DNA of 46,251 nucleotides from Novosphingobium sp. FKTRR1 (GTDB taxonomy: Bacteria > Pseudomonadota > Alphaproteobacteria > Sphingomonadales > Sphingomonadaceae), in assembly GCF_020404405.1 (NCBI RefSeq), contig NZ_JAIZDA010000029.1:1-46251 (forward strand), in the 5' to 3' direction. The notes beneath the pieces were generated by a model, which was not told where the DNA came from, did not search any database, and saw only the letters and a program-made list of their open reading frames with translations. Below, one piece after another: positions 24,293 through 32,478 of the stretch. Each line of letters opens with the position of its first letter. Positions within the stretch are counted from its first letter, which is position 1. The translations under genes were made by a program, and so were the position numbers.

Positions 24293-27082
24293 TCAGCCCA
24301 GCCGCGCCAGCGCAGCGGCAAGGCGGGTAGCCTCGGCGCTGTGATGGGCGTGGTCGGCGCGGGCTTTTTCCACCGCTTCGGGTTTGGCGCGTTCGACGAA
24401 CGAGGCGTTGTTCAGCCGCCCTTCCAAGGCCTTGGTTTCCTTTTGCGAGGCGGCCAGCGCCTTTTCCAGCCGGGCCTTTTCGGCGGCGATGTCGATCACC
24501 CCGTCCAGCGGCACGATCAGGTTGGCATCGCCTGCACCCACTTGCATCGCTGCGCCCGAAGGGGCCGGGGCGAAGTGGATCGCGGTCAGCCGTGCCAGCC
24601 GCTCGATCACCGCCGGGTTGGCGGCGATGATGGCGCGGGTCTGGTCCGAGGGTTCAGGAAGCCATGCTTCCAGCCGCGCGCCGGGCGCGATGCCCAGTTC
24701 GTTCTTGGCCCCGCGCAGGGCGGAGACCAGCGCGATCAGCCATTCGACCTCGGCCTTGGCCGCCGGATCGACGCTGGCCTGCGGCTCGGGCCAGCGGGCG
24801 ACGATCAGGTCTTGCTCCCGCGGGTGGGCGGGGTCGGACAACGCGTGCCACAGTTCCTCGGTCACAAAGGGCATGAACGGGTGGAGCATGACCAGAATCT
24901 GGTCGAGCACCCAGCCAGCCACCGCGCGGGTTTCGGCGTCGAAGTTGCCTTTGACCAGTTCGATGTACCAGTCGCAGAACGTGTCCCACACGAAGCGGTA
25001 GATCGCGCCCGCCGCTGCATCGAAGCGCAAGTCGGCCATCGCCTTGTCGAGCGCGATTTGCGTTTCCACGACTTCGCCGACGATCCACTTGTTGACCGCG
25101 CTGGTGGCGGCAGGCGCGGCAAGGGTGGTGCTGCCGGTTATGCCGTTGCTTTGGCAAAAGCGCGCCGCGTTCCACAGCTTGGTGGCGAAGTTGCGATACC
25201 CTTCGACGCGGCGTTCATCCATCTTCACGTCGCGGCCCTGGCTTTCCATCGCGCACATGAAGAAGCGCAGCGCATCGGCGCCGTACTGGTCGATCAGGCC
25301 CAGCGGATCGACCACGTTGCCCTTGGACTTGGACATTTTCTGCCCATCGGCGGCGCGCACCAGCCCGTGCAGGTAAAGCCGCTTCCACGGCACTTCCTTC
25401 ATGAAATGGATGCCTTGCATCGCCATGCGCGCATCCCAGAAGAACAGGATGTCGAACCCGGAAACGAGCAGATCGTTGGGGTAGTGTTTTTGCAGGAGGC
25501 TGGCTCCCTCCCCCGAACGGGGGAGGGCTTCTGCAGTGTCCTCCGGCCAGCCCAGCGTGGCGAAGGGCCACAGCGCGCTGGAAAACCACGTGTCGAGGAC
25601 GTCGTTGTCGCGGGTCAGGGGCTTGTTACCGGCCAAGGCTTGCGCGGCATCTTCGGTTTCGGCGACGTAGATCGAGCCGTCCTCGGCATACCAAGCCGGA
25701 ATCCGGTGCCCCCACCACAACTGGCGGGAAACGCACCAGGGCTGGATGTTTTCCATCCAGTTGAAGAAGGTCTTTTCCCAGGTCTTGGGGACGATCTCGA
25801 TGGCGCCGCTGCGCACGGCTTCCATCGGAGCCTGGGCGAGTTCGGCGGCGTTGACGTACCACTGGTCGGTCAGCCACGGTTCGATGACCACGCCGCCGCG
25901 ATCCCCGAACGGGGTCTGGATGGTGCGCGGTTCGGCATCGTGTTCGACCGGGTTGCCTTCCTTGTCCTTGGTCACGTGCGGGATCAGGAAACCGGCCGCC
26001 TTCATGTCGGCGACGATCCAGCTGCGCACGGTGAAGCGCTCCTGACCCAGGTACTTGTCCGGCACCAGCCCGTCGGCGGTCTGCACCACGTTGGCCTCGG
26101 CATCGAACATGTTGAGCATGTCGGACGCCTTGATCCCGGCGCGCTTGCCCACCTCGAAGTCGTTGAAATCGTGGCCGGGCGTGATCTTGACCGCGCCGCT
26201 GCCCAGTTCCGGGTCGGCGTGTTCGTCGGCCACGATGCGCAAGCGGCGGCCGGTGATCGGCTGGTCGATGAACGCCCCGATCACGCTTTGATAGCGCGGA
26301 TCGTCGGCATTCACCGCCACGAGCATGTCGGCCAGCATCGTTTCGGGCCGCGTGGTGGCGACCTCGATATAGTCCAGCCCGTCGGCGCGGGTCACTCCGT
26401 CTGCCAGCGGGTACTTGAAGTGCCAGAACCCGCCCTGAACCTCGCGCGTTTCGACCTCAAGGTCGGAAATCGCCGTTTTCAGCCGGGGATCCCAGTTGAC
26501 CAGCCGCTTGTCGCGATAGATCAGACCTTGGTTGTACAGGTCGACGAACACCTTGACGACCGCCTTGGTGAAGTGCGGGTCCATGGTGAACTGTTCGCGC
26601 GACCAGTCCATCGAACAGCCAAGGCGGCGCAACTGGCGGGTGATGGTGCCGCCGCTCTCGGCCTTCCATTCCCACACTTTGTCGATGAACGCTTCGCGCG
26701 TGTAGTTGGTGCGCTTGTCCTGCGCGGCTTCAAGCTGGCGTTCGACCACCATCTGCGTGGCGATGCCCGCATGGTCGGTGCCGACCACCCACAGCGCGTC
26801 CTTGCCCTTCAGCCGTTCGTGGCGGATCACCACGTCCTGCAGCGTGTTGTCGAGCGCGTGGCCGATGTGCAGGCTGCCGGTCACGTTCGGCGGCGGGTTG
26901 ACGATGGTGAACGGCTCGGCATCGGGGCGTTCGGGGCGGAAGCGGCCTTCGCTTTCCCAATGGGCGTACCATTTGGCCTCGATCGCGGCGGGATCGAAGG
27001 TCTTGGCAAGGCCTTGCGCCAAAGTCTGGTCCAGTTCCGCTGCGGTTTGCGCGGGAATCTGCTCGTCGGTCTGGTCGGTCAT
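24293..27082 (-). CDS. valS: Valyl-tRNA synthetase
   Basis: Class I aminoacyl-tRNA synthetase that charges tRNA-Val. The 929 residues include PPPNVTGSLHIGHAL (HIGH at 72-75), the editing domain, KMSKSKGNV (Lys582), the anticodon-binding helices, and a C-terminal coiled coil (AAEKARLEKALAASQKE). Between LGWPED and KHYPNDLLVSG, at about residues 515-527, the protein carries ALPRSGEGASLLQ, roughly 11 residues more than E. coli ValS has there; this stretch is encoded by a DNA palindrome described separately. The ATG at 27082 starts just before the conserved region. It is divergent from the linK-type gene across 141 bases and followed by queE. Confidence 0.96.
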   Translation of the reverse strand: MTDQTDEQIPAQTAAELDQTLAQGLAKTFDPAAIEAKWYAHWESEGRFRPERPDAEPFTIVNPPPNVTGSLHIGHALDNTLQDVVIRHERLKGKDALWVVGTDHAGIATQMVVERQLEAAQDKRTNYTREAFIDKVWEWKAESGGTITRQLRRLGCSMDWSREQFTMDPHFTKAVVKVFVDLYNQGLIYRDKRLVNWDPRLKTAISDLEVETREVQGGFWHFKYPLADGVTRADGLDYIEVATTRPETMLADMLVAVNADDPRYQSVIGAFIDQPITGRRLRIVADEHADPELGSGAVKITPGHDFNDFEVGKRAGIKASDMLNMFDAEANVVQTADGLVPDKYLGQERFTVRSWIVADMKAAGFLIPHVTKDKEGNPVEHDAEPRTIQTPFGDRGGVVIEPWLTDQWYVNAAELAQAPMEAVRSGAIEIVPKTWEKTFFNWMENIQPWCVSRQLWWGHRIPAWYAEDGSIYVAETEDAAQALAGNKPLTRDNDVLDTWFSSALWPFATLGWPEDTAEALPRSGEGASLLQKHYPNDLLVSGFDILFFWDARMAMQGIHFMKEVPWKRLYLHGLVRAADGQKMSKSKGNVVDPLGLIDQYGADALRFFMCAMESQGRDVKMDERRVEGYRNFATKLWNAARFCQSNGITGSTTLAAPAATSAVNKWIVGEVVETQIALDKAMADLRFDAAAGAIYRFVWDTFCDWYIELVKGNFDAETRAVAGWVLDQILVMLHPFMPFVTEELWHALSDPAHPREQDLIVARWPEPQASVDPAAKAEVEWLIALVSALRGAKNELGIAPGARLEAWLPEPSDQTRAIIAANPAVIERLARLTAIHFAPAPSGAAMQVGAGDANLIVPLDGVIDIAAEKARLEKALAASQKETKALEGRLNNASFVERAKPEAVEKARADHAHHSAEATRLAAALARLG
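25506..25527. repeat. Palindromic element inside valS
   Basis: CCCTCCCCCG, a two-base spacer AA, and CGGGGGAGGG form a perfect 10-base inverted repeat, with further imperfect pairing out to TGCAG/CTGCA (about 25491-25536). It is in frame with valS and encodes ALPRSGEGAS. It resembles palindromic repeats normally found between genes, for example the one at 23484. Confidence 0.75.
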
Positions 27083-27223
27083 GGCTTGCGCCTTGCCACC
27101 GCGCGGGCCACGCTGCAACCGTGTCGCCAAGGCACTGTGGGATCGGGTGTCCGCGTGGTGGAGCAAATTGCGCAAGAGCCCGCCCTTGCTGGGTCGAGGA
27201 TTTTGCCCCATGGTGTGCACGCA

Positions 27224-28363
27224 ATGGCCCAGACTGCTGATTTCACCATAGAACCCGGCAGCACGGGCGGCGATGCGGGCAGCGATGCCGGCGGCGGGAA
27301 CCTGCGGTTCAGCGGGCCGTTGCTGGTATCCACCGTGGGCCATATCGACAGCCGCCTGCGCCACATCGAAGAACCTGTCGGCACCATCGATCTGGCCGGA
27401 GTCGAGCGGATCGACACGGTCGGCGCGTGGGTCGCGTGGAGCCTGTCGCAACGGCTCGATGCCAAGCTGACAGGTGCGAGCACGGATGCGCAGCGCCTGA
27501 TCGAGGCGGTCAGCCGCGCCGGCACCCAAGGCGGGGCGATCGAACGCGAACGCTTGCCGTGGTATTTGCGCGTACCGGCGCAAGTCGGTGACAGCGTGAT
27601 CGGCATGGGCCGGGGCATGCTCGGCGTGCTCGGCTTCTTTGGCCAGATGGTGCTGGGCACCGCCACGCTGTTGCGCCATCCGGGGCAATTCCGGATGAGG
27701 GCGCTGGTCCACCAGATGGAACTGGTGGGCGTCAACGCGCTGGCCATCGTCGGGCTGATGAGCTTTCTGGTCGGCATCGTCATCGCCCAGCAGGGCGCGG
27801 TGCAGTTGCAGCAGTTCGGGGCCGAGATCTATACGGTCAACCTCGTCGGCCGGCTGACCTTGCGCGAACTGGGCATCCTGATGACCGCGATCATGGTCGC
27901 GGGGCGTTCAGGATCGGCCTTTGCCGCGCAACTGGGCACGATGAAGCTGACCGAGGAAGTCGACGCCATGCGCACCATCGGGGTTTCGCCGATGGAGGCG
28001 CTGGTGCTGCCGCGCATTGCCGCCACGATGCTGATGATGCCGCTGCTGGGCGTCTATTCGTCGGTGATCGGCATCATCGGCGGTGCGTTCCTCGCCTCGC
28101 TGACGCTGGGCATTCCGTTCCTGACCTTCCTGTCGCGCATTCAGGAAGTGGTGCCGCTGCACGACGTGTGGGTCGGTCTGCTCAAGGGGCCGGTGTTCGG
28201 GCTGATCGTCGCGGTGTCGGGCTGCTATCAGGGCATGCAGGTACGCAACGATGCCGAGGAAGTGGGCGCGCGCACCACCGGCGCGGTGGTCATGGCGATC
28301 TTCACGGTGATCGTGCTCGATGCGTTCTTCGCGGTGTTCTTTACCGAGATCGGCTGGGGATGA
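27224..28363 (+). CDS. mlaE: MlaE-type ABC transporter permease (LinK-like) with N-terminal STAS-like part
   Basis: Inner-membrane permease of a phospholipid or outer-membrane-lipid ABC transporter, 379 residues. Residues about 25-100 look STAS-like (GTIDLAGVERIDTVGAWVAWSL). The MlaE core follows with five to six hydrophobic helices: VHQMELVGVNALAIVGLMSFLVGIVIAQQGAVQL, RELGILMTAIMVAGRSGSAFAAQLGTMK and EVDAMRTIGVSPMEALVLPR are family signatures. The gene order permease-ATPase-MCE-lipoprotein matches linKLMN of Sphingobium japonicum, needed for lindane use through membrane integrity. The stop overlaps the next gene as ATGA. Confidence 0.92.
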   Translation: MAQTADFTIEPGSTGGDAGSDAGGGNLRFSGPLLVSTVGHIDSRLRHIEEPVGTIDLAGVERIDTVGAWVAWSLSQRLDAKLTGASTDAQRLIEAVSRAGTQGGAIERERLPWYLRVPAQVGDSVIGMGRGMLGVLGFFGQMVLGTATLLRHPGQFRMRALVHQMELVGVNALAIVGLMSFLVGIVIAQQGAVQLQQFGAEIYTVNLVGRLTLRELGILMTAIMVAGRSGSAFAAQLGTMKLTEEVDAMRTIGVSPMEALVLPRIAATMLMMPLLGVYSSVIGIIGGAFLASLTLGIPFLTFLSRIQEVVPLHDVWVGLLKGPVFGLIVAVSGCYQGMQVRNDAEEVGARTTGAVVMAIFTVIVLDAFFAVFFTEIGWG

Positions 28364-29190
28364 GCGAAGATATTTCCACGCCTGACCCGCAGTTCCCGAT
28401 CCGGGTGCGCGATCTGGTCAACGCCTTTGGCGATCAGGTGGTCCACGAATCGCTCGATCTTGATGTGCGCAAGGGCGAGATCCTTGGCGTGGTCGGCGGG
28501 TCGGGCACGGGCAAATCGGTGCTGATGCGTTCGATCATCGGCTTGCAGATCCCCCACTCGGGCGAGATCGAGGTGCTGGGCAGTTCGATCACCAGCGCGC
28601 AGGACGATGCCGACATCCGCATCCGCAGCCGTTGGGGGGTGCTGTTTCAGGGCGGCGCGCTGTTCTCGACGCTGACCGTGGGCGAAAACGTCGAAGTGCC
28701 GCTGCGCGAATTCTATCCCGAAATCCACGACACGCTGCGGCACGAAATCGCGCGCTACAAAGTGCAACTCTCGGGTTTGCCGGCAGAAGCTGCCAGCAAG
28801 TTCCCGTCCGAACTGTCGGGCGGGATGAGGAAGCGCGCAGGGCTGGCGCGGGCGCTGTCGCTCGATCCCGAACTGCTGTTCCTTGACGAGCCGACCGCCG
28901 GGCTCGACCCGATCGGCGCCGCCGCGTTCGACGACCTGATTCACAGCCTGAAGGAAACGCTGGGGCTGACGGTATTCCTGATCACCCACGATCTTGATAC
29001 GCTCTATGCCATCTGCGACCGGGTGGCGGTGCTGGCGGACAAGCGGGTGATCGCGATCGGCACGATTCCCGAATTGCTGGCCACCGACCACCCGTGGATT
29101 CAGGAATACTTCAATGGCCCGCGTGGCCGGGCGGCACTCGATACCCATGATCGCGCCGCTGCGGCACCGGCGACGGCAACAGCAGGCTAG
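28360..29190 (+). CDS. mlaF: MlaF-type ABC transporter ATP-binding protein (LinL-like)
   Basis: Cytoplasmic ATPase of the lipid transporter, 276 residues. Walker A is GGSGTGKS (46-53), the Q-loop follows in GVLFQGGALFSTLTV, which is characteristic of MlaF, the ABC signature is SELSGGMRKRAGLARAL, Walker B is LLFLDEPTAGLDP, and the H-loop His lies in LITHDLDTLYAI. The Ala-rich tail is short. The start at 28360 overlaps the permease stop, so the two are translationally coupled; the MCE gene follows after 16 bases. Confidence 0.94.
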   Translation: MSEDISTPDPQFPIRVRDLVNAFGDQVVHESLDLDVRKGEILGVVGGSGTGKSVLMRSIIGLQIPHSGEIEVLGSSITSAQDDADIRIRSRWGVLFQGGALFSTLTVGENVEVPLREFYPEIHDTLRHEIARYKVQLSGLPAEAASKFPSELSGGMRKRAGLARALSLDPELLFLDEPTAGLDPIGAAAFDDLIHSLKETLGLTVFLITHDLDTLYAICDRVAVLADKRVIAIGTIPELLATDHPWIQEYFNGPRGRAALDTHDRAAAAPATATAG

Positions 29191-29206
29191 GGCAGGAAAA
29201 AGAGCG

Positions 29207-30145
29207 ATGGAAACGCGGGCAAACCACATCTGGGTCGGCGCTGTCACGCTGTTGCTGCTGGCCGGCCTTGCCGCGCTGACGATCTGGATCGCGCGGCTCA
29301 ACCAGGGCGCGCAGAACGACTACGACATCTTCTTCAAGCAGTCGGTCGACGGGCTCGCGCGCGGGTCCGAGGTGTCTTACGCAGGCGTTCCGGCCGGGCA
29401 GGTGAAGGACATCGCGCTGTGGGAGAAAGACCCGCAGTTCGTCCGCGTGCGGATCAAGGTCGACCGCAAGGTGCCCATTCTGGTCGGCACCACCGCCAGT
29501 CTGCAGGGCAGCTTCACCGGGGTCAGCACGATCACGCTGTCGGGCGCGCTCAAGGGCGCCCCGCCGATTCAGGAGCCGGGGCCAAGCGGGGCGCCGGTGA
29601 TCCCGACCAAGCGCGGCGGGCTTGGCGAATTGCTGTCCAACGCGCCGCTGCTGCTTGAACGGCTGGCCACGCTGACCGAGCGGCTGACGCTGGTGCTGTC
29701 GGACAAGAACCTGAATTCGTTCCAGAACATCCTGACCAACACCGATCACCTGAGCGGCAGTCTGGCCGCCGCAGCGCCCGAGGTGAAGGCGACGCTGACC
29801 GAGCTGCAATCGGCGATCCGCCAGGCCAATTACACGCTGTCGGCAGTGGAAAAGCTGTCGAATTCGACCGATGCGGCGATCAACGACCAGAACAGCGGCG
29901 CGATGGTGCAACTGCGCGCCACGCTCAAGTCGGCGCAGACGGCGGCCGACACGATCCAGGCCGCGATGGCCGAGGTCAAGCCGGGGGCCAAGCAGTTCAA
30001 CGACCGCACTTTGCCCGCGTTCGAAAGCACGTTGCGCGAAATTCAGGAAACCTCGCGCAGCTTGCGCGAACTGACCGAGCGGGTGAACGATCGCGGCGTC
30101 GGCAGCCTTGTCGGGGGCAACAAGTTGCCCGACTACAAACAGTGA
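29207..30145 (+). CDS. mlaD: MlaD/MCE family substrate-binding protein (LinM-like)
   Basis: Periplasmic lipid-binding component anchored in the inner membrane, 312 residues. One N-terminal transmembrane helix (about 8-30, VGAVTLLLLAGLAALTIWIA), an MCE domain at about 38-115 (FFKQSVDGLARGSEVSYAGVPAGQVKDI, PILVGTTASLQGSFTGVSTITL), then a long helical region (about 150-300) that could build a tunnel or coiled coil, as in longer MCE proteins. The ATG at 29207 lies nine bases after AGGAAAAAGAG. It sits between the ATPase and the lipoprotein gene. Confidence 0.93.
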   Translation: METRANHIWVGAVTLLLLAGLAALTIWIARLNQGAQNDYDIFFKQSVDGLARGSEVSYAGVPAGQVKDIALWEKDPQFVRVRIKVDRKVPILVGTTASLQGSFTGVSTITLSGALKGAPPIQEPGPSGAPVIPTKRGGLGELLSNAPLLLERLATLTERLTLVLSDKNLNSFQNILTNTDHLSGSLAAAAPEVKATLTELQSAIRQANYTLSAVEKLSNSTDAAINDQNSGAMVQLRATLKSAQTAADTIQAAMAEVKPGAKQFNDRTLPAFESTLREIQETSRSLRELTERVNDRGVGSLVGGNKLPDYKQ

Positions 30146-30165
30146 CCCGCGTCAGGAGAAATCGC

Positions 30166-30753
30166 ATGCGGCGGAATTCATTGCGGACCTTGGCCCTTGT
30201 CCCGCTGCTGGCGCTGGGGTTGAGCGGGTGCGTGCGGCTTGCCGCCAAGCCACCGGCCTCGTTGCTGACGCTGACTTCGACCGCCTCGGCGCCCGTCGGC
30301 AATACCGCCAGCGGCAATCTGGCCGATGCACTGTCGGTGCTTGAACCGGTGACCGACGCGCGGCTGGCGGTGCTGCGCGTACCGGTGCAGATCGACGATG
30401 CCAGCGTCGCCTACCTCAAGAAAACGCTGTGGATCGAACGTCCGGCGCGGCTGTTCCAGCACTTGCTGGCCGAAACGCTGCGCGCAAAGGGCGGGCGGCT
30501 GGTGGTCGAAGGCGATCGCGGCGTCCGCAACGTCAAGCTGGGCGGACGACTGCTCGATTTCGGCTATGATGTGCGCAGCCGTTCGGTTGTGGTGCGCTTC
30601 GATGCGCTGCGCCAACTGCCCGACGGCACCGTCCAGACCCGCCGGTTCGAACGCACCGTTCCGGGCATCGAGGCCGAAGGCAAGGCGGTCGGCCCGGCGC
30701 TCAACGAAGCGGCCAACGCCGTGGCCAAGGACGTCGCCGACTGGGTGGGTTGA
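30166..30753 (+). CDS. ABC-type transport auxiliary lipoprotein (LinN/PqiC-like)
   Basis: Outer-membrane-directed lipoprotein of 195 residues that would complete the lipid transporter. The signal peptide ends LGLSGC (lipobox Cys about 22). The mature part shows the PqiC/LinN pattern: ARLAVLRVPVQIDDASVAYL, WIERPARLFQHLLAETLRAK, VVRFDALRQLPDGTVQ and a final helix ALNEAANAVAKDVADWVG. ATG at 30166 is preferred because AGGAGAAA lies immediately upstream; a GTG at 30142 overlapping the previous stop is an alternative. Confidence 0.9.
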   Translation: MRRNSLRTLALVPLLALGLSGCVRLAAKPPASLLTLTSTASAPVGNTASGNLADALSVLEPVTDARLAVLRVPVQIDDASVAYLKKTLWIERPARLFQHLLAETLRAKGGRLVVEGDRGVRNVKLGGRLLDFGYDVRSRSVVVRFDALRQLPDGTVQTRRFERTVPGIEAEGKAVGPALNEAANAVAKDVADWVG

Positions 30754-30771
30754 GGTAAGGAACGGTTGAGG

Positions 30772-30823
30772 GGGCGGTGCGCAAAGCCCGTCCGCTCCGC
30801 CGGTCCGATTTCGCGCACCGCCC
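30772..30823 (+). terminator. Inverted repeat after the transporter operon
   Basis: A perfect 11-base inverted repeat, GGGCGGTGCGC (30772-30782) and GCGCACCGCCC (30813-30823), with a 30-base loop lies 18 bases after the lipoprotein stop. There is no T-run, so it may be a factor-dependent terminator or a 3' protecting stem. Confidence 0.5.
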
Positions 30824-30881
30824 GGCATGCGGGTTGATCGCCATCAAGGTCGTGCGGTGTCGCTGTGCGATAGTCGGTCGC

Positions 30882-31475
30882 ATGAACCATCCGCCCGATC
30901 CCCGCCCGATCCTGGTCATCAATGGCCATCCCGACGCCGCGCCGGGGCACTATGTCGGTGCGCTGGCCGATGCCTATTGCGCGGGCGCAATTCAGGGCGG
31001 CCATCGGGTCGAGCGGGTGGACATCGCCACGCTCGACTTCGCGGTGTTGCGGAGTGCGCACGACTGGGAGTTCGGTGCACCACCTCCGGCGATTGCCGCC
31101 GTGCAGGAAAAGCTGCTCCGGTGCCGGCATGTGGTGCTGCTCTACCCCTTGTGGCTCGGCGATCTGCCCGCGCTTGCCAAAGCGTTTCTGGAGCAAGTGG
31201 CGCGGCCCAGTTTCGTGCGGGTGGTGCCCGAAACGGGGCAGGCGACCCAGCCCTTGCACGGGCGCTCGGCCCGGCTGATCGTCACCATGGGGATGCCCGC
31301 GTTCTTTTATCGCTTGTTCTACCGCAGCCACAGCCTGAAATCGCTGGAGCGCAACGTGCTGCGCTTCGTCGGCATTCGCCCGGTCAAAAGCACCGTGATC
31401 GGCAGTATCGAGGACGAAGCCTGCCGCGCGGCCGGGCTGGCGAAAGTGCGCGCCTTGGGTGTGGCCGCAGCCTGA
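30882..31475 (+). CDS. NAD(P)H-dependent oxidoreductase, flavodoxin-like fold
   Basis: Soluble flavoprotein of 197 residues of the NQO1/MdaB/KefF-like group, expected to reduce quinones with FMN or FAD. The N terminus ILVINGHPDAAPGHYVGALADAYC is the flavin phosphate-binding loop, HVVLLYPLWLGDLPALAKAFLEQV is the conserved central segment, and LIVTMGMPAFFYRLFYRSHSLKSLE corresponds to the third flavin loop. The ATG at 30882 places the first strand near the N terminus. It is convergent with atp12. The physiological substrate is unknown. Confidence 0.85.
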   Translation: MNHPPDPRPILVINGHPDAAPGHYVGALADAYCAGAIQGGHRVERVDIATLDFAVLRSAHDWEFGAPPPAIAAVQEKLLRCRHVVLLYPLWLGDLPALAKAFLEQVARPSFVRVVPETGQATQPLHGRSARLIVTMGMPAFFYRLFYRSHSLKSLERNVLRFVGIRPVKSTVIGSIEDEACRAAGLAKVRALGVAAA

Positions 31476-31492
31476 CGTCGCCGTCTAGCTTC

Positions 31493-31560
31493 GCGCCAGC
31501 GCAGCGTTCAATTCTGTTGCCGCGCCAGCGCGGCGTTCAATTCTGTTGCCGCGCCAGCGC
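31493..31560. repeat. 29-base tandem repeat at the atp12 3' end
   Basis: Two 29-base copies (31493-31521 and 31522-31550, one A/G difference) and the first ten bases of a third abut. The unit contains the last codons and stop of atp12, so copy 1 is a duplicate of the gene end placed beyond the stop. The remaining gap between the convergent genes (31476-31492) shows nothing. Confidence 0.85.
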
Positions 31561-32238
31561 GGCAAAGCGCGCGGCGGCGCAGAACGCGGCAAAGCGCTTT
31601 TCGGCGCGCTCGGCGGCTTCCGCATCGTGGCCCCACAAGTCGGCCTGCCAGGTTTCCTCAAGGCTGGCGGCGGCCCACAACGCGGTCAGGTCGGCCTCCG
31701 CCTCCAGCGCGGCAAGCCCGACGATCAGCGAGGCGGCAAGGCTGGCGGTGTTGCGCAGCGCGGCCAGCACGAAGGCATCGAGCGCTTCGAGCCGTGCGCG
31801 CAAGTTGGCCAGCGCCTCGGCCGGTTGCGGGCGGTGGATAACCCCGGCGACGGGTTGCAGCGCGACGCCCCATTGCGCTTCCGCCCAGGCCAGCAGCGGA
31901 TCCCATTCGGCGCGTTGGCGGATGCCCAGCGCCTCGTCCGGTTCGGCGCGATAGCACAGCGTGTCGGTTTCGGCATAAGGCAGCGTTTCGGCGATCACCG
32001 CGGGCTTCCCGGCGGCAACCACGTCGATCGCATAGTCGGCCAGATCGCGCAGGATGAACCCCGCCGGATCGATGGTTTCGCCTTGCGCGGCCCATTCGGC
32101 GGCCATCGCCTCGGCCAGCGCGCGGGTGGGCACCGTCTGCTGCCTGCCGCCGACGGTCTTGATCCGCCGCCCATCGAGCGCCACGCCAAAGCCATCGGCA
32201 GCCTCGGCCACCGTTACCTGCTTGTAAAACCGTTTCAT
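31537..32238 (-). CDS. ATP12 family F1-ATPase assembly chaperone
   Basis: Soluble chaperone homologue of mitochondrial Atp12p, which protects the alpha subunit of F1-ATPase during assembly; 233 residues, the usual alphaproteobacterial length. It shows FYKQVTVAEAADGFGVALDGRRIKTV at the start, LAEAMAAEWAAQGETIDP, PYAETDTLCYRA and WDPLLAWAEAQWGVAL, all characteristic. The C-terminal part is Ala-rich and ends ALARQQN within a DNA tandem repeat. It is the last gene of the crcB-to-atp12 cluster, nine bases after the small membrane protein gene. Confidence 0.93.
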   Translation of the reverse strand: MKRFYKQVTVAEAADGFGVALDGRRIKTVGGRQQTVPTRALAEAMAAEWAAQGETIDPAGFILRDLADYAIDVVAAGKPAVIAETLPYAETDTLCYRAEPDEALGIRQRAEWDPLLAWAEAQWGVALQPVAGVIHRPQPAEALANLRARLEALDAFVLAALRNTASLAASLIVGLAALEAEADLTALWAAASLEETWQADLWGHDAEAAERAEKRFAAFCAAARFAALARQQN

Positions 32239-32247
32239 CGCAGTGTC

Positions 32248-32478
32248 CTAGTCCGGGGATTTCCAGCGCCGGGCGAGCAAGGGTGGCAGCGCGAAGAAGT
32301 CGGCCAGTCCCACCGCCAGCAGGGCATAGCCCGCCCCCTCGGGCACTCCGGCCAGCCAGCCGACCTTGCCGCCCGCGATCATCGCGCCCAGCAAAGCGAG
32401 CAGCGCGCCGCTCAACCGCACCAGTTGCAGCACGGCAAAACGGCCGCGCGCCGGGTCTGTCTGGCGCCCTTCGCTCAT
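32248..32478 (-). CDS. Small membrane protein, function unknown
   Basis: Product of 76 residues with two hydrophobic segments, about 17-37 (LVRLSGALLALLGAMIAGG) and 49-68 (GYALLAVGLADFFALPPLL). There is no recognisable motif. The start at 32478 overlaps the HAD gene stop as ATGA, and atp12 begins nine bases after its stop, so it is expressed with both. Such a gene between the HAD and atp12 genes is familiar in sphingomonads. Confidence 0.75.
   Translation of the reverse strand: MSEGRQTDPARGRFAVLQLVRLSGALLALLGAMIAGGKVGWLAGVPEGAGYALLAVGLADFFALPPLLARRWKSPD

Noticed and set aside
24125..27223. Open frame of about 1000 codons on the plus strand opposite valS, continuous with the MlaE gene
   Set aside because: It mirrors valS codon structure, has no recognisable domain, and only its last 379 codons (from 27224) match a family. 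It is a GC-driven shadow of valS.
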